Source: JBBDSH01 sp040905045 (GTDB lineage: Bacteria; Pseudomonadota; Gammaproteobacteria; Eutrophobiales; Eutrophobiaceae). Taken from it: 20,625 nt of DNA. This document shows, piece by piece, positions 6,072 through 13,780 of the stretch (its first letter is position 1; each line of letters starts with the position of its first letter). The notes beneath the pieces were generated by a model that saw only the letters and a program-made list of their open reading frames with translations, had not been told where the DNA came from and did not search any database. A program made the translations under genes and the position numbers. The stretch lies in contig JBBDSH010000082.1 in assembly GCA_040905045.1 (NCBI GenBank), positions 1 through 20,625 of the forward strand. Reading direction: 5' to 3'.

Positions 6072-7073
6072 TTAAGCCGTGGCCCTGTCCTTCTCTTCCA
6101 GTCCGGCCGGGGGCCAGTTCTCCAGGCGCATTCCCAGGGCCAGGCCGCGCGAGGCGAGCACGTCCTTGATCTCGGTCAGGGACTTCTTGCCCAGGTTCGG
6201 CGTTTTCAGCAGCTCCACCTCGGTGCGCTGAATCAGGTCGCCGATGTAATAGATGCTCTCGGCCTTGAGGCAGTTGGCGGAGCGCACGGTCAGTTCCAGA
6301 TCGTCCACGGGCCGGGTCAGGATCGGGTCGATCTCCGGTTCCTGGCGGGCGGCGGCTTCTTCCGCTTCCTCGGCTTCCAGGTCCACGAACACGGACAGCT
6401 GGTTGCGCAGGATGCGGGCGGCCTCGCGCACGGCCTCTTCCGGATCGATGGTGCCGTTGGTCTCGATCTCCAGCACCAGCTTGTCCAGGTCGGTCTGCTG
6501 CTCGACACGGGCGCTCTGCACTTCGTAGGAGATGCGCTTGACCGGGCTGAACGAGGCATCCAGCTTGAGACGGCCGATGGAGATCTCGCCCTCCTCGTTG
6601 TCCTCGATGGCGACGGGGCGGTAACCGCGGCCGCGTTCCACGGTCATGGTCATGTTCAGCTCGCCGGACTTGGTCAGGTTGGCGATCAGGTGATCCGGGT
6701 TGCCGATCTCGATGTCGTGATCCGTGGTGATGTCGCTGGCCCGGATCTCGCCCGGTCCCGCTTTCCGCAGGGACAGGGTACCTTCATCGCGGGCGTGCAT
6801 CTGGATGGCCAGGCCCTTGAGATTGAGAAGGATATCGGTCACGTCTTCCTGGACACCCTCGATGGTGGTGTATTCATGCAGGACGTTCTCGATTTCCACC
6901 TCGGTCACGGCGCAGCCGGACATGGAAGACAGCAGCACGCGCCGCAGGGCGTTACCCAGCGTATGACCAAAGCCCCGGTTGAGCGGTTCGATGGTGATCT
7001 TGGCCCGGGTGTCGCTGATGGTATCAACGTCGACCCGGCGTGGTTTGAGTAATTCGCTGAATGTTGACGGCAT
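6072..7073 (-). CDS. rpoA: DNA-directed RNA polymerase alpha subunit
   Basis: This 333-residue protein (329 in E. coli) is the assembly platform of RNA polymerase. The N-terminal domain (about 1-231) carries LNRGFGHTLGNALRRVLLSS and the dimer and beta-contact surfaces. An acidic linker (232-249, with EAEEAEEAAARQEPE) leads to the C-terminal domain (about 250-323). That domain has LTVRSANCLKAE, in which R264 corresponds to E. coli R265 that contacts UP elements and activators, and the helix-hairpin-helix NLGKKSLTEIKDVLASRGL. It starts at ATG 7073, 21 bases after rpsD. In its usual place in the alpha operon it ties polymerase supply to ribosome synthesis. Confidence 0.99.
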   Translation of the reverse strand: MPSTFSELLKPRRVDVDTISDTRAKITIEPLNRGFGHTLGNALRRVLLSSMSGCAVTEVEIENVLHEYTTIEGVQEDVTDILLNLKGLAIQMHARDEGTLSLRKAGPGEIRASDITTDHDIEIGNPDHLIANLTKSGELNMTMTVERGRGYRPVAIEDNEEGEISIGRLKLDASFSPVKRISYEVQSARVEQQTDLDKLVLEIETNGTIDPEEAVREAARILRNQLSVFVDLEAEEAEEAAARQEPEIDPILTRPVDDLELTVRSANCLKAESIYYIGDLIQRTEVELLKTPNLGKKSLTEIKDVLASRGLALGMRLENWPPAGLEEKDRATA

Positions 7074-7094
7074 AAGTCTGAATCCTGTTTAGGC

Positions 7095-7715
7095 TTACTT
7101 GGAGTAGAGTTCTACAACCAGTTGTTCATTGATTTCCGACGGCAGTTCGCTGCGGTCGGGCACGGCCTTGAATACGCCTTCCATTTTTTTGTTGTCGACT
7201 TCCACCCATTCCGGCATTCCGAACTGCTCGGCCACATTCAGGGCGTCCTGGATGCGCAGCTGTTTTTTGGCCTTCTCGCGCACGGTAATGGTGTCCTCGG
7301 GCTGTACCTGATAGCTGGGAATGTTGACGCTGCGGCCGTTGACCAGGATCGCCCGATGGCTGACCAGCTGCCGCGCCTCACTGCGCGTACTGCCAAAGCC
7401 CATGCGATAGACCACATTATCAAGCCGGCATTCCAGCAGTTGCAACAGGATCTCGCCGGTGGAGCCCTTCTTGCGCGCGGCCTCCTTGTAGTAGCGGCGG
7501 AACTGGCGTTCCAGCACGCCGTAGATACGCCGCAGTTTCTGCTTTTCGCGCAGCTGCAGGGCGTAGTCCGACAGGCGCCGGGGACGGGTGCCCTGTTGGC
7601 CGGGCGCCTTGTCCATCTGGCATTTGGTTTCGATGCCGCGGGCGCGGCTCTTGAGCATGAGGTCGGTACCCTCGCGCCGGCTCAGTTTGCATTTCGGTCC
7701 GATGTAACGTGCCAT
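7095..7715 (-). CDS. rpsD: 30S ribosomal protein S4
   Basis: This protein has 206 residues, the E. coli length. S4 (uS4) is a primary assembly protein of the 30S body that binds 16S rRNA. In E. coli it also represses the alpha operon by binding the rpsM leader. The start ARYIGPKCKLSRREG and the S4 RNA-binding fold around residues 96-156 (CRLDNVVYRMGFGSTRSEAR, then VSHRAILVNG) are clear. The N-terminal zinc ribbon cysteines of some bacterial S4 proteins are absent (Cys-minus form). It starts 16 bases after rpsK. No E. coli-type S4 target leader is apparent, because only 15 bases separate rpmJ and rpsM. Confidence 0.99.
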   Translation of the reverse strand: MARYIGPKCKLSRREGTDLMLKSRARGIETKCQMDKAPGQQGTRPRRLSDYALQLREKQKLRRIYGVLERQFRRYYKEAARKKGSTGEILLQLLECRLDNVVYRMGFGSTRSEARQLVSHRAILVNGRSVNIPSYQVQPEDTITVREKAKKQLRIQDALNVAEQFGMPEWVEVDNKKMEGVFKAVPDRSELPSEINEQLVVELYSK

Positions 7716-7731
7716 AACTTAACTGCCTCCC

Positions 7732-8118
7732 TTATACACGGCGCCGCTTCGGCGGACGGCAGCCGTTGTGCGGAATGGGTGTCACATCCGTGATGTTGGT
7801 GATCTTGTAGCCCACGGCGTTGAGGGCGCGCACGGCCGACTCACGGCCGGGGCCGGGGCCCTTGATGTTGACCTCCAGATTCTTGAGGCCGTATTCCTGG
7901 GCCGCCTCGCCGGCGTTCTGCGCCGCCACCTGGGCCGCGAACGGCGTGCTCTTGCGCGAGCCGCGGAAGCCGCTGCCGCCGGCGGTAGCCCAGCAGAGGA
8001 CGTTGCCCTGGCGATCGGTGATGGTAATGATGGTGTTGTTGAACGACGCGTGAATATGCGCGACGCCGTCCAGTACCGTCTTCTTTACCTTCTTCTTGGT
8101 GGTGCGTGCTTTTGCCAT
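7732..8118 (-). CDS. rpsK: 30S ribosomal protein S11
   Basis: This protein has 128 residues (129 in E. coli). S11 (uS11) lies on the 30S platform near the E site and contacts the mRNA path. Recognisable stretches are GVAHIHASFNNTIITITDRQGN, WATAGGSGFRGSRKSTPFAA and the conserved C-terminus TPIPHNGCRPPKRRRV. The Asn of the PHNG motif is the residue converted to isoaspartate in E. coli S11. It starts at ATG 8118, 18 bases after rpsM, with a lysine-rich N-terminal tail. Confidence 0.99.
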   Translation of the reverse strand: MAKARTTKKKVKKTVLDGVAHIHASFNNTIITITDRQGNVLCWATAGGSGFRGSRKSTPFAAQVAAQNAGEAAQEYGLKNLEVNIKGPGPGRESAVRALNAVGYKITNITDVTPIPHNGCRPPKRRRV

Positions 8119-8136
8119 GAGTAGTCTGTTTCCTTC

Positions 8137-8493
8137 CTATCGCTTGACGATGCGGCGCGGGCCCTTGCGGGTACGGGCGTTGGTTCGGGTACGCTGGCCG
8201 CGCAGCGGCAGGCCGCGTCGGTGACGGATGCCCCGGTAGGAACCGAGGTCCATCAGGCGCTTGATGTTCATGGCCACCTCGCGGCGCAGGTCACCCTCCA
8301 GCTCGTACTGGTTGATGTTCTGCCGGATCTTGTCCAGGTCTTCCTCGTTGAAGGTGTTGACCCGGGCATGCGGGTCCAGGCCCGTTTCCCTGCAGATATT
8401 CATGGCCCGGGTGCGCCCGAGGCCATAGATATAGGTGAGCGCAATGCTCAGATGCTTGTGGTCCGGAATATTGACTCCAGCTATACGCGCCAT
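8137..8493 (-). CDS. rpsM: 30S ribosomal protein S13
   Basis: This protein has 118 residues, the usual bacterial length. S13 (uS13) sits in the head of the 30S subunit, forms bridge B1 to the large subunit and touches P-site tRNA with its basic tail. The sequence begins ARIAGVNIPDHKHLSIALTY, has the helix-two-turn-helix region IYGLGRTRAMNICRETG, and ends with RGLPLRGQRTRTNARTRKG. ATG 8493 is preceded by GGAG at a spacing of 8. It is the first gene of the classical alpha operon, but only 15 bases separate it from rpmJ, so there is no room for a long regulatory leader. Confidence 0.99.
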   Translation of the reverse strand: MARIAGVNIPDHKHLSIALTYIYGLGRTRAMNICRETGLDPHARVNTFNEEDLDKIRQNINQYELEGDLRREVAMNIKRLMDLGSYRGIRHRRGLPLRGQRTRTNARTRKGPRRIVKR

Positions 8494-8508
8494 TCGATAC
8501 TCTCCAGA

Positions 8509-8622
8509 TTAACCCTGTCGTTGCTTGTGGCGCGGATCGCTGCAGATAACGCGCACGGTGCCGCGCCGCCGGATGATGCGGCAGTTACGACAGATTTTTT
8601 TAACCGATGCTCTGACTTTCAT
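8509..8622 (-). CDS. rpmJ: 50S ribosomal protein L36 (zinc-ribbon form)
   Basis: The reading frame on the minus strand from ATG 8622 to TAA 8509 encodes 37 residues beginning MKVRASVKKICRNC and ending PRHKQRQG. L36 (bL36) is the smallest large-subunit protein and stabilises 23S rRNA near the base of the stalk. C11, C14, C27 and H32 give the C-X2-C-X12-C-X4-H zinc-binding pattern, so this is the zinc-requiring form. GGAG lies 9 bases before the ATG. It falls between secY (25 bases) and rpsM (15 bases), the standard end of the spc operon. Confidence 0.97.
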   Translation of the reverse strand: MKVRASVKKICRNCRIIRRRGTVRVICSDPRHKQRQG

Positions 8623-8647
8623 TGCTCTTCTCTCCGATATTCTTGCA

Positions 8648-9994
8648 CTAGCCGCGCCGGCCGTGACCCTTGAGATTGGCCTTCTTCAGCAGGCCCTCGT
8701 ACTGGTGCGACATCAGGTGCGCCTGCACCTGGGACATGAAATCCATGGTCACCACGACGATGATCAGCAGCGACGTGCCGCCGAAATAAAACGGTACATT
8801 ATATTGCAGGATCAGGAATTCCGGCAGCAGGCAGACGAAGGTGATGTAAGTCGCGCCCGCCAGAGTCAGCCGTGTCAGAACGGTGTCCAGATACTGGGCC
8901 GTCTGCTCGCCGGGACGCATCCCCGGGACAAAGGCGCCGGACCGCTTCAGGTTGTCCGCCGTCTCGCGCGGGTCGAACACGATGGCCGTATAGAAAAAGC
9001 AGAAAAACACGATCGCGCCACCGTACATCAGAGTATATATCAACTGGCCCGGGTGCAACATATTGGCCATTTCCTGCAGCCAGGTCATGCCCTCGCCCTG
9101 GCTGAACCAGCCCGCCAGCGTGCCCGGAAAGAGGATGATGCTGGAGGCGAAAATGGGCGGAATGACGCCCGCCATGTTCAGCTTCAGGGGCAGGTGGCTG
9201 GACTGCCCGGCGTACATCTTGCGGCCCACCTGACGCTTGGCGTAGTTCACCGTGATGCGGCGCTGGCCGCGTTCCACGAAGACCACGAAGCCGGTGACGG
9301 CGATGGCCAGGGCAAACAGGGCCAGCAGCAACAGGATATGCAGCTCGCCGGTGCGCGCCAGTTCAACACTGCCGCCCACGGCCGCGGGCAGGCCGGAGAC
9401 GATACCGGCAAAGATAATGAGCGAAATACCGTTGCCGACGCCGCGTTCGGTGATCTGCTCGCCCAGCCACATGAGGAACAGGGTGCCGGTGACCAGCGTG
9501 GTGACGGCGGTGAGGCGGAAACCGAAGCCGGGGTCCATGACCACGGGCATGCCGCCGGCCTGCTGCGCTTCCAGGGCGATGGAAACGCCGATGGCCTGGA
9601 ACGTCGCCAGGAGCACGGTGCCGTAGCGGGTGTACTGGGTGATCTTGCGGCGGCCGGCCTCGCCTTCCTTGCGCAGCTGTTTCAGCCGCGGGTCGATGAA
9701 CGACAGCAACTGCATGATAATCGACGCCGAGATATACGGCATGATGCCCAGGGCCACCACGGACAGGCGCTCCAGGGCGCCGCCGGAGAACATGTTAAAC
9801 ATGTCCAGGATGGTGCCGCTCTGCTGGTTGAAGAACTCCTGCAGGGCCACCGGGTTGATGCCGGGCACCGGGATATGGGTGCAGATGCGATAGACGAACA
9901 GCGCGAACAGGACGAACAACAGCCTCTGGCGCAGTTCCTTGACCTGCGCCAGGCCGCCTATGCCGCCCGGTAGTGCCTGACTCGTCGCTGACAT
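8648..9994 (-). CDS. secY: Protein translocase subunit SecY
   Basis: The 448-residue inner-membrane protein forms the SecYEG channel for Sec-dependent export and membrane insertion. About ten membrane segments are apparent. The first (LLFVLFALFVYRICTHIPVP) is followed by the plug region with FSGGALERLSVVALGIMPYI, the SecY signature area. The cytoplasmic loop with FVERGQRRITVNYAKRQVGR is the ribosome-binding region, and PGEQTAQYLDTVLTRLT belongs to the later SecA-contact loop. ATG 9994 lies one base after the rplO stop and uses GAGG in the rplO end as its ribosome binding site, which suggests translational coupling. The position within the spc operon is standard. Confidence 0.99.
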   Translation of the reverse strand: MSATSQALPGGIGGLAQVKELRQRLLFVLFALFVYRICTHIPVPGINPVALQEFFNQQSGTILDMFNMFSGGALERLSVVALGIMPYISASIIMQLLSFIDPRLKQLRKEGEAGRRKITQYTRYGTVLLATFQAIGVSIALEAQQAGGMPVVMDPGFGFRLTAVTTLVTGTLFLMWLGEQITERGVGNGISLIIFAGIVSGLPAAVGGSVELARTGELHILLLLALFALAIAVTGFVVFVERGQRRITVNYAKRQVGRKMYAGQSSHLPLKLNMAGVIPPIFASSIILFPGTLAGWFSQGEGMTWLQEMANMLHPGQLIYTLMYGGAIVFFCFFYTAIVFDPRETADNLKRSGAFVPGMRPGEQTAQYLDTVLTRLTLAGATYITFVCLLPEFLILQYNVPFYFGGTSLLIIVVVTMDFMSQVQAHLMSHQYEGLLKKANLKGHGRRG

Positions 9995-9995
9995 G

Positions 9996-10430
9996 TTATT
10001 CCTCGACCTTGCCCCCGGCCTTCTCTATGGCCTCACGGGCGCCTTTGGTCACGCGCAGGCCCTTGACCGTGACCGCCTTGCTGATCTCGCCGGAGGCGAT
10101 GACCTTGGCGCGCTTGATGGTGCTGGCGATGATGTGGGCCGCCTTCAGGGCGTCCAGATCGACAACGTCGGTGCCGGTTTTGGCCAGCTCGTTCAACCGC
10201 ACTTCCGCGGTAATGCGCGCCAGGCGCGAATGAAAGCCGAATTTGGGCAGGCGCCGCTGCAGCGGCATCTGGCCGCCTTCGAAGCCCACCTTGTGATAGC
10301 CGCCGGAACGTGCCTTCTGGCCCTTGTGGCCGCGCCCGGCGGTACCGCCCTTGCCGGAACTGCCGCCGCGTCCGATGCGCGTGCGATTCTGCTTGGCGCC
10401 GCGGCCCGGTTTGATGCTGTTCAGTTCCAT
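9996..10430 (-). CDS. rplO: 50S ribosomal protein L15
   Basis: From ATG 10430 the protein has 144 residues, exactly the E. coli length, and begins MELNSIKPGRGAKQNRTRIG. An upstream in-frame GTG at 10436 lies only 3 bases after the AGG of GGAGG, while the ATG has a 7-base spacing, so the ATG is preferred. L15 (uL15) binds 23S rRNA late in 50S assembly. The glycine-rich basic N-terminus (RGGSSGKGGTAGRGHKGQK) threads into rRNA and the C-terminal half is globular. The start is 2 bases after the rpmD stop. Confidence 0.97.
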   Translation of the reverse strand: MELNSIKPGRGAKQNRTRIGRGGSSGKGGTAGRGHKGQKARSGGYHKVGFEGGQMPLQRRLPKFGFHSRLARITAEVRLNELAKTGTDVVDLDALKAAHIIASTIKRAKVIASGEISKAVTVKGLRVTKGAREAIEKAGGKVEE

Positions 10431-10432
10431 AA

Positions 10433-10624
10433 TCACACCTCCTCCACGGACAACAGGTAGGAAACCCGGTTGATCATGCCGCGGTTTTCCGGGGTATCGA
10501 CCACCTGCACGGTATGGCCGATGCGACGCAGGCCCAGGCCCTTAACGCAGGCTTTATGTGTGGGCTTGCGGTGAATAATGCTTTTCTTCAGCGTGACGCT
10601 GAGTTGTTTGTTTTTCGTGGCCAT
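10433..10624 (-). CDS. rpmD: 50S ribosomal protein L30
   Basis: This protein has 63 residues (59 in E. coli). L30 (uL30) is a small globular large-subunit protein. Typical features are QLSVTLKKSIIHRKPTHKAC, then GLGLRRIGHTVQVVDTPENRGMI and NRVSYLLSV. The start ATG 10624 is 2 bases after the rpsE stop. The gene lies between rpsE and rplO, the standard place in the spc operon of Gammaproteobacteria. Its last codons supply the GGAGG site for rplO. Confidence 0.98.
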   Translation of the reverse strand: MATKNKQLSVTLKKSIIHRKPTHKACVKGLGLRRIGHTVQVVDTPENRGMINRVSYLLSVEEV

Positions 10625-10626
10625 GG

Positions 10627-11133
10627 TTATTCCGTCAGCTCTTCGGGGGTTTTGCCCCGCTTGGCCGCCACGAACTCCGGCGAATGCAGGCGTGTGAGGC
10701 CGTTGATGGTCGCCCGGATGACATTGACAGGATTGGTGGAACCGTGTGATTTCGCCAGCACGTTATGCACGCCCAGACATTCGAAGACGGCACGCATGGG
10801 GCCGCCGGCGATGATGCCGGTACCATCCGAGGCCGGCTGCATGTAGACCCGGGCCGCGCCGTGTTCGGCGGTAATGGCGTAATGCAGGGTATCGCCCTTG
10901 AGCGGCACGCTGACCATGTTCTGGCGCGCCTTTTCCATGGCCTTCTGGATAGCCACCGGGACTTCGCGGGCCTTGCCGCGGCCGAAACCGACCTTGCCGT
11001 TGCCGTCGCCGACCACGGTCAGCGCGGTAAAGCCGAAAATGCGGCCGCCCTTGACCACCTTGGCGACGCGGTTCACCGCCACCAGTTTTTCCAGCAGGTC
11101 TTCGTTACCCGTCATTGAATCTGTTCTTGCCAT
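10627..11133 (-). CDS. rpsE: 30S ribosomal protein S5
   Basis: This protein has 168 residues (167 in E. coli). S5 (uS5) helps decoding accuracy and mRNA unwinding at the 30S entry channel. The N-terminal double-stranded RNA-binding-like domain shows LLEKLVAVNRVAKVVKGGR, in which the VKGGR loop is where spectinomycin-resistance changes occur in E. coli and appears wild type here. The S5 signature GGRIFGFTALTVVGDGNGKV follows. The C-terminal domain carries ARVYMQPASDGTGIIAGG. It starts at ATG 11133, 40 bases after rplR, the largest gap in the run without repeats. Confidence 0.99.
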   Translation of the reverse strand: MARTDSMTGNEDLLEKLVAVNRVAKVVKGGRIFGFTALTVVGDGNGKVGFGRGKAREVPVAIQKAMEKARQNMVSVPLKGDTLHYAITAEHGAARVYMQPASDGTGIIAGGPMRAVFECLGVHNVLAKSHGSTNPVNVIRATINGLTRLHSPEFVAAKRGKTPEELTE

Positions 11134-11173
11134 AAGCTGTCTGTCTCCGGAATGCTTCCGTTACGCTCTTTTG

Positions 11174-11527
11174 TTAAAACTCCATGCCGTTTTCGCGCGC
11201 GGCATCGGCCAGGGCCTTGACGCGGCCGTGATATCTGAAGCCGGACCGGTCGAAGGCGACTTTGGTGACACCGGCTTTCTTCGCCCGTTCGGCGATAGCC
11301 TTGCCCACCAGGGATGCCGCCTCGACGTTGCCGCCGAACTTCACGTTCTTGCGCAGTTCCTTGTCCACCGTCGAGGCGCTGGTCACCACGCTGGCTCCGT
11401 CGGGTGCGATCACCTGCACGTAGATATGCCGCGGCGTCCGGTGCACGCACAGGCGATGGGCCGCCAGATCGCGGATGTGACTGCGCGCTTTCCGTGCCCG
11501 TCGTAATCTTGCTGTTTTCTTGTTCAT
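11174..11527 (-). CDS. rplR: 50S ribosomal protein L18
   Basis: From ATG 11527 the product has 117 residues, the E. coli length, beginning MNKKTARLRRARKARSHIR. An in-frame ATG at 11533 adds two residues, but it is only 2 bases after AGGG, whereas 11527 has a spacing of 8 and aligns with the family start. L18 (uL18) binds 5S rRNA with L5 and L25 in the central protuberance. Other conserved stretches are LCVHRTPRHIYVQVI and the C-terminus FDRSGFRYHGRVKALADAAR. It follows rplF by 12 bases. Confidence 0.97.
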   Translation of the reverse strand: MNKKTARLRRARKARSHIRDLAAHRLCVHRTPRHIYVQVIAPDGASVVTSASTVDKELRKNVKFGGNVEAASLVGKAIAERAKKAGVTKVAFDRSGFRYHGRVKALADAARENGMEF

Positions 11528-11539
11528 GCTCATGGCCCT

Positions 11540-12073
11540 TTACGCTTTCTTGGCTTCCTTACGGACAATGCGTTCATCGGAATATTTCACGCCCTTGCCC
11601 TTGTAGGGTTCCGGCGGCCGGTAGGCGCGGATGTTGGCGGCGACGTAGCCGACCAGTTGTTTGTCCACACCCTTGATAACGACCTCGGTCTGGGTGGGCG
11701 TCTCGACGGTAATGCCGTCGGGGATGTCGAAATTCACCGGATGCGAGAAGCCCAGGGTCAGGTTCAGCACCTTGCCCTGTACCGCGGCGCGGTAGCCGAC
11801 GCCGTTGATCTCCAGTTTCCTTTCGAAACCCTCGGAAACCCCCGTGATCATGTTCTGGGCCAGGGCCCGCGTGGTCCCCGACAGGGCCCGCGACGGTTTG
11901 GAATTGTTGTTGGCCGTTACCTTCAGTGTGCCGTCCTCGTGCGTCACGGTCACCAGATTATGGATCTCGTGGCTCAGTTCACCCTTGCCGCCCTTCACGC
12001 GCAGGGTGCGCCCGTTGATGCTGACTTCAACACCGGACGGGATCTTTACGGGGTAACTTGCAATTCGTGACAT
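11540..12073 (-). CDS. rplF: 50S ribosomal protein L6
   Basis: From ATG 12073 the protein has 177 residues, as in E. coli, beginning MSRIASYPVKIPSGVEVSI. The frame stays open 13 codons further upstream to 12112, but that would overlap rpsH and does not match the family. L6 (uL6) is built from two similar beta-alpha domains and lies near the GTPase-associated centre. It shows KGGKGELSHEI in the first half and the second-domain signature PPEPYKGKGVKY near the C-terminus. It starts 13 bases after the rpsH stop. Confidence 0.97.
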   Translation of the reverse strand: MSRIASYPVKIPSGVEVSINGRTLRVKGGKGELSHEIHNLVTVTHEDGTLKVTANNNSKPSRALSGTTRALAQNMITGVSEGFERKLEINGVGYRAAVQGKVLNLTLGFSHPVNFDIPDGITVETPTQTEVVIKGVDKQLVGYVAANIRAYRPPEPYKGKGVKYSDERIVRKEAKKA

Positions 12074-12086
12074 GGCTCTTAATCCA

Positions 12087-12482
12087 TCAGGAAACAAAAC
12101 ATAAAACTTCACCGCCGACGCCCTGCGCCCTGGCGGTCCTGTCCGTCATCACACCCTTGTTGGTGGAGATGATGGCCGTGCCCAGACCGTTCATGACCTT
12201 CGGCAGATCGTCCTTGCCGCTGTAGCGGCGCAGGCTCGGCCGGCTGGCCCGGCGCAGCATCTCGATAACCGGCTTGCCCTCGAAATATTTCAGTTCGACG
12301 GTCAGCGTGGTTTTATTGCCTTCCTCGCTCAGCCTGAAATCGGTGATATAGCCCTCCTCCTTGAGAATGCCGGCTATGGCCGCCTTCACATTCGAGGACG
12401 GTATATTGACCTCCTTCTTCGAACGCGCCTGGGCGTTCCGTATCCGGGTCAACATGTCTGCAATCGGGTCTTGTAAACTCAT
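12087..12482 (-). CDS. rpsH: 30S ribosomal protein S8
   Basis: This protein has 131 residues (130 in E. coli). S8 (uS8) binds the central domain of 16S rRNA early in assembly and in E. coli represses the spc operon by binding mRNA at rplE. The start MSLQDPIADMLTRIRNAQAR, the middle LKYFEGKPVIEMLRRASRP, and the C-terminal GLGTAIISTNKGVMTDRTA with GGEVLCFVS are typical. The 70-base gap to rpsN holds heptamer array B, whose edge lies 15 bases before the ATG. The only ribosome binding site there is a weak GAGA. Confidence 0.99.
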   Translation of the reverse strand: MSLQDPIADMLTRIRNAQARSKKEVNIPSSNVKAAIAGILKEEGYITDFRLSEEGNKTTLTVELKYFEGKPVIEMLRRASRPSLRRYSGKDDLPKVMNGLGTAIISTNKGVMTDRTARAQGVGGEVLCFVS

Positions 12483-12496
12483 TCTGTTTTAGTCTC

Positions 12497-12546
12497 TTGT
12501 GACTCTATAATCAGTTACTTGTAACTTATAACTTGTGACTTGTGAC
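12497..12546 (+). repeat. Heptamer array B in the rpsN-rpsH spacer
   Basis: On the plus strand TTGTGAC (12497-12503) is followed by 15 bases of degenerate units, then four clean units at 12519-12546: TTGTAAC, TTATAAC, TTGTGAC and TTGTGAC. The array fills most of the 70-base gap and ends 7 bases from the rpsN stop codon. In the mRNA it would be read as GTNAYAA units. Confidence 0.85.
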
Positions 12547-12552
12547 TGTGTG

Positions 12553-12858
12553 TCACCAGCTCGCCTTGACCAGCCCCGGAATATCGCCGCGCATGGCCGC
12601 CTCGCGCAGCTTGTTGCGCGACAGGCCGAACTTGCGATAATAGCCGTGCGGCCGGCCGGTCAGGGCGCAGCGGTTGCGCACCCGCGACGCACTGGAATTG
12701 CGCGGCAGTTTGTTGAGCGCAATCCTGGCCTGCTCGCGTTCTTCCTCGTTCAGGCTCGGATCGATCACTCTTGCCTTGAGCGCGGCGCGTTTAGCAGCGT
12801 ATTTCTTGACCATACGCATGCGCTTCTTTTCACGGTTAACCATTGCTGCCTTAGCCAT
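12553..12858 (-). CDS. rpsN: 30S ribosomal protein S14 (zinc-independent form)
   Basis: This protein has 101 residues, the long form of S14 (uS14) found in Gammaproteobacteria. S14 is a late-assembling protein of the 30S head that contacts S3, S10 and the A-site region. The C-terminal signature RNRCALTGRPHGYYRKFGLS and KLREAAMRGDIPGLVKASW are clear. It lacks the two CXXC pairs of the short zinc form. ATG 12858 uses GAGGTG overlapping the rplE stop, 11 bases downstream of rplE, so coupling is likely. Confidence 0.99.
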   Translation of the reverse strand: MAKAAMVNREKKRMRMVKKYAAKRAALKARVIDPSLNEEEREQARIALNKLPRNSSASRVRNRCALTGRPHGYYRKFGLSRNKLREAAMRGDIPGLVKASW

Positions 12859-12869
12859 TCTTTCTCACC

Positions 12870-13409
12870 TCAGGCCCGTAACGGGAAATTGAACGCGGCC
12901 AGTAACGCACGGCTCTCCTCGTCCGTTACCGCCGATGTTGTAATCGTGACGTCCATACCCCGGATGGCGTCGATTTTGTCGTACTCGATTTCCGGGAAAA
13001 TAATCTGCTCCTTCACGCCCAGACTGTAATTACCACGGCCGTCGAAAGAACGCGGGCTCAGGCCGCGAAAATCACGGATACGCGGAATGGCGACGCTAAT
13101 CAGCCGATCCAGGAATTCATACATGCGCGCCCGGCGCAGGGTCACCTTGCAGCCGATGGGAAAGCCTTCCCGGACCTTGAAGTTGGCGACGGATTTGCGC
13201 GCCATGGTGACAACCGGTTTCTGGCCGGCGATCAAGGTCAGGTCGTTAACGGCATTGTCGATGATCTTTTTATCATTGATCGCCTCGCCCAGGCCCATAT
13301 TAATGGTGACCTTGGCAATCCTCGGCACCTGCATGGGCGACTTGTAGCCGAACTGCTCGGTCAGCTGCTTGACCACCGTCTCTTTGTAATATTCCTGTAA
13401 ATTCGCCAT
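12870..13409 (-). CDS. rplE: 50S ribosomal protein L5
   Basis: This protein has 179 residues, the usual length. L5 (uL5) binds 5S rRNA in the central protuberance and forms bridge B1b with S13. The N-terminus LQEYYKETVVKQLTEQFGYK, the signature VPRIAKVTINMGLGEA, GCKVTLRRARMYEFLDRL and the end RGMDVTITTSAVTDEESRAL match the family. It follows rplX by 11 bases. In E. coli the start of this gene is the S8 feedback site for the spc operon. Whether the mRNA folds that way here was not tested. Confidence 0.99.
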   Translation of the reverse strand: MANLQEYYKETVVKQLTEQFGYKSPMQVPRIAKVTINMGLGEAINDKKIIDNAVNDLTLIAGQKPVVTMARKSVANFKVREGFPIGCKVTLRRARMYEFLDRLISVAIPRIRDFRGLSPRSFDGRGNYSLGVKEQIIFPEIEYDKIDAIRGMDVTITTSAVTDEESRALLAAFNFPLRA

Positions 13410-13420
13410 GACTCGTCTGC

Positions 13421-13741
13421 CTACACGTCAACAACTTCGTTGTTGGATTTGAAATAGCGCACCTTGCTGCCGTCCTCCAGGAACCGGAAGCCGATACGAT
13501 CAGCCTTCTGGGTGACCGGGTTCCAGAGGGCGACGTTGGACGCCTCGATGGGCATCTCTTTCTCGATAATGCCGCCCGGCGTGCCCTGCATGGGGTTGCC
13601 CTTGGTGTGGCGCTTCACCATGTTGATGTTTTCCACCACGATCTTGTCTTCCTGCGGCAGCACACGGCGCACGGTACCGCGCTTGCCCTTGTCCTTGCCG
13701 GTCAGGACCACAACCTCATCACCTTTTCTGATCTTGTTCAT
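13421..13741 (-). CDS. rplX: 50S ribosomal protein L24
   Basis: This protein has 106 residues (104 in E. coli). L24 (uL24) is an assembly-initiator protein that binds 23S rRNA domain I near the tunnel exit. The KOW motif is at the N-terminus (KIRKGDEVVVLTGKDKGKRG), followed by VVENINMVKRHTKGNP and the C-terminal GFRFLEDGSKVRYFK. The ATG at 13741 lacks a strong ribosome binding site (AGAAG about 8 bases away). It follows a 71-base spacer that holds an AT-rich stretch and heptamer array C, so initiation may rely on low structure. Confidence 0.99.
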   Translation of the reverse strand: MNKIRKGDEVVVLTGKDKGKRGTVRRVLPQEDKIVVENINMVKRHTKGNPMQGTPGGIIEKEMPIEASNVALWNPVTQKADRIGFRFLEDGSKVRYFKSNNEVVDV

Positions 13742-13780
13742 TTACACTGCTTCTATATTAAATAATTAATTCTTTAGCCC

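Noticed and set aside
5429..6169. 246-codon plus-strand frame across rplQ and the rpoA-rplQ spacer
   Set aside because: It overlaps the clear rplQ gene on the other strand and runs through palindromic repeats. No domain is visible.
8494..8508. S4-binding regulatory leader upstream of rpsM
   Set aside because: Only 15 bases separate rpmJ and rpsM, too short for the E. coli-type pseudoknot leader. A structure inside rpmJ was not tested.
8525..9973. 482-codon open frame on the plus strand opposite secY
   Set aside because: It is longer than secY itself, but it is a mirror frame of a GC-rich gene with biased third positions. Its product is rich in His, Gln, Asp and Glu and has no recognisable domain, and the minus-strand SecY is unmistakable.
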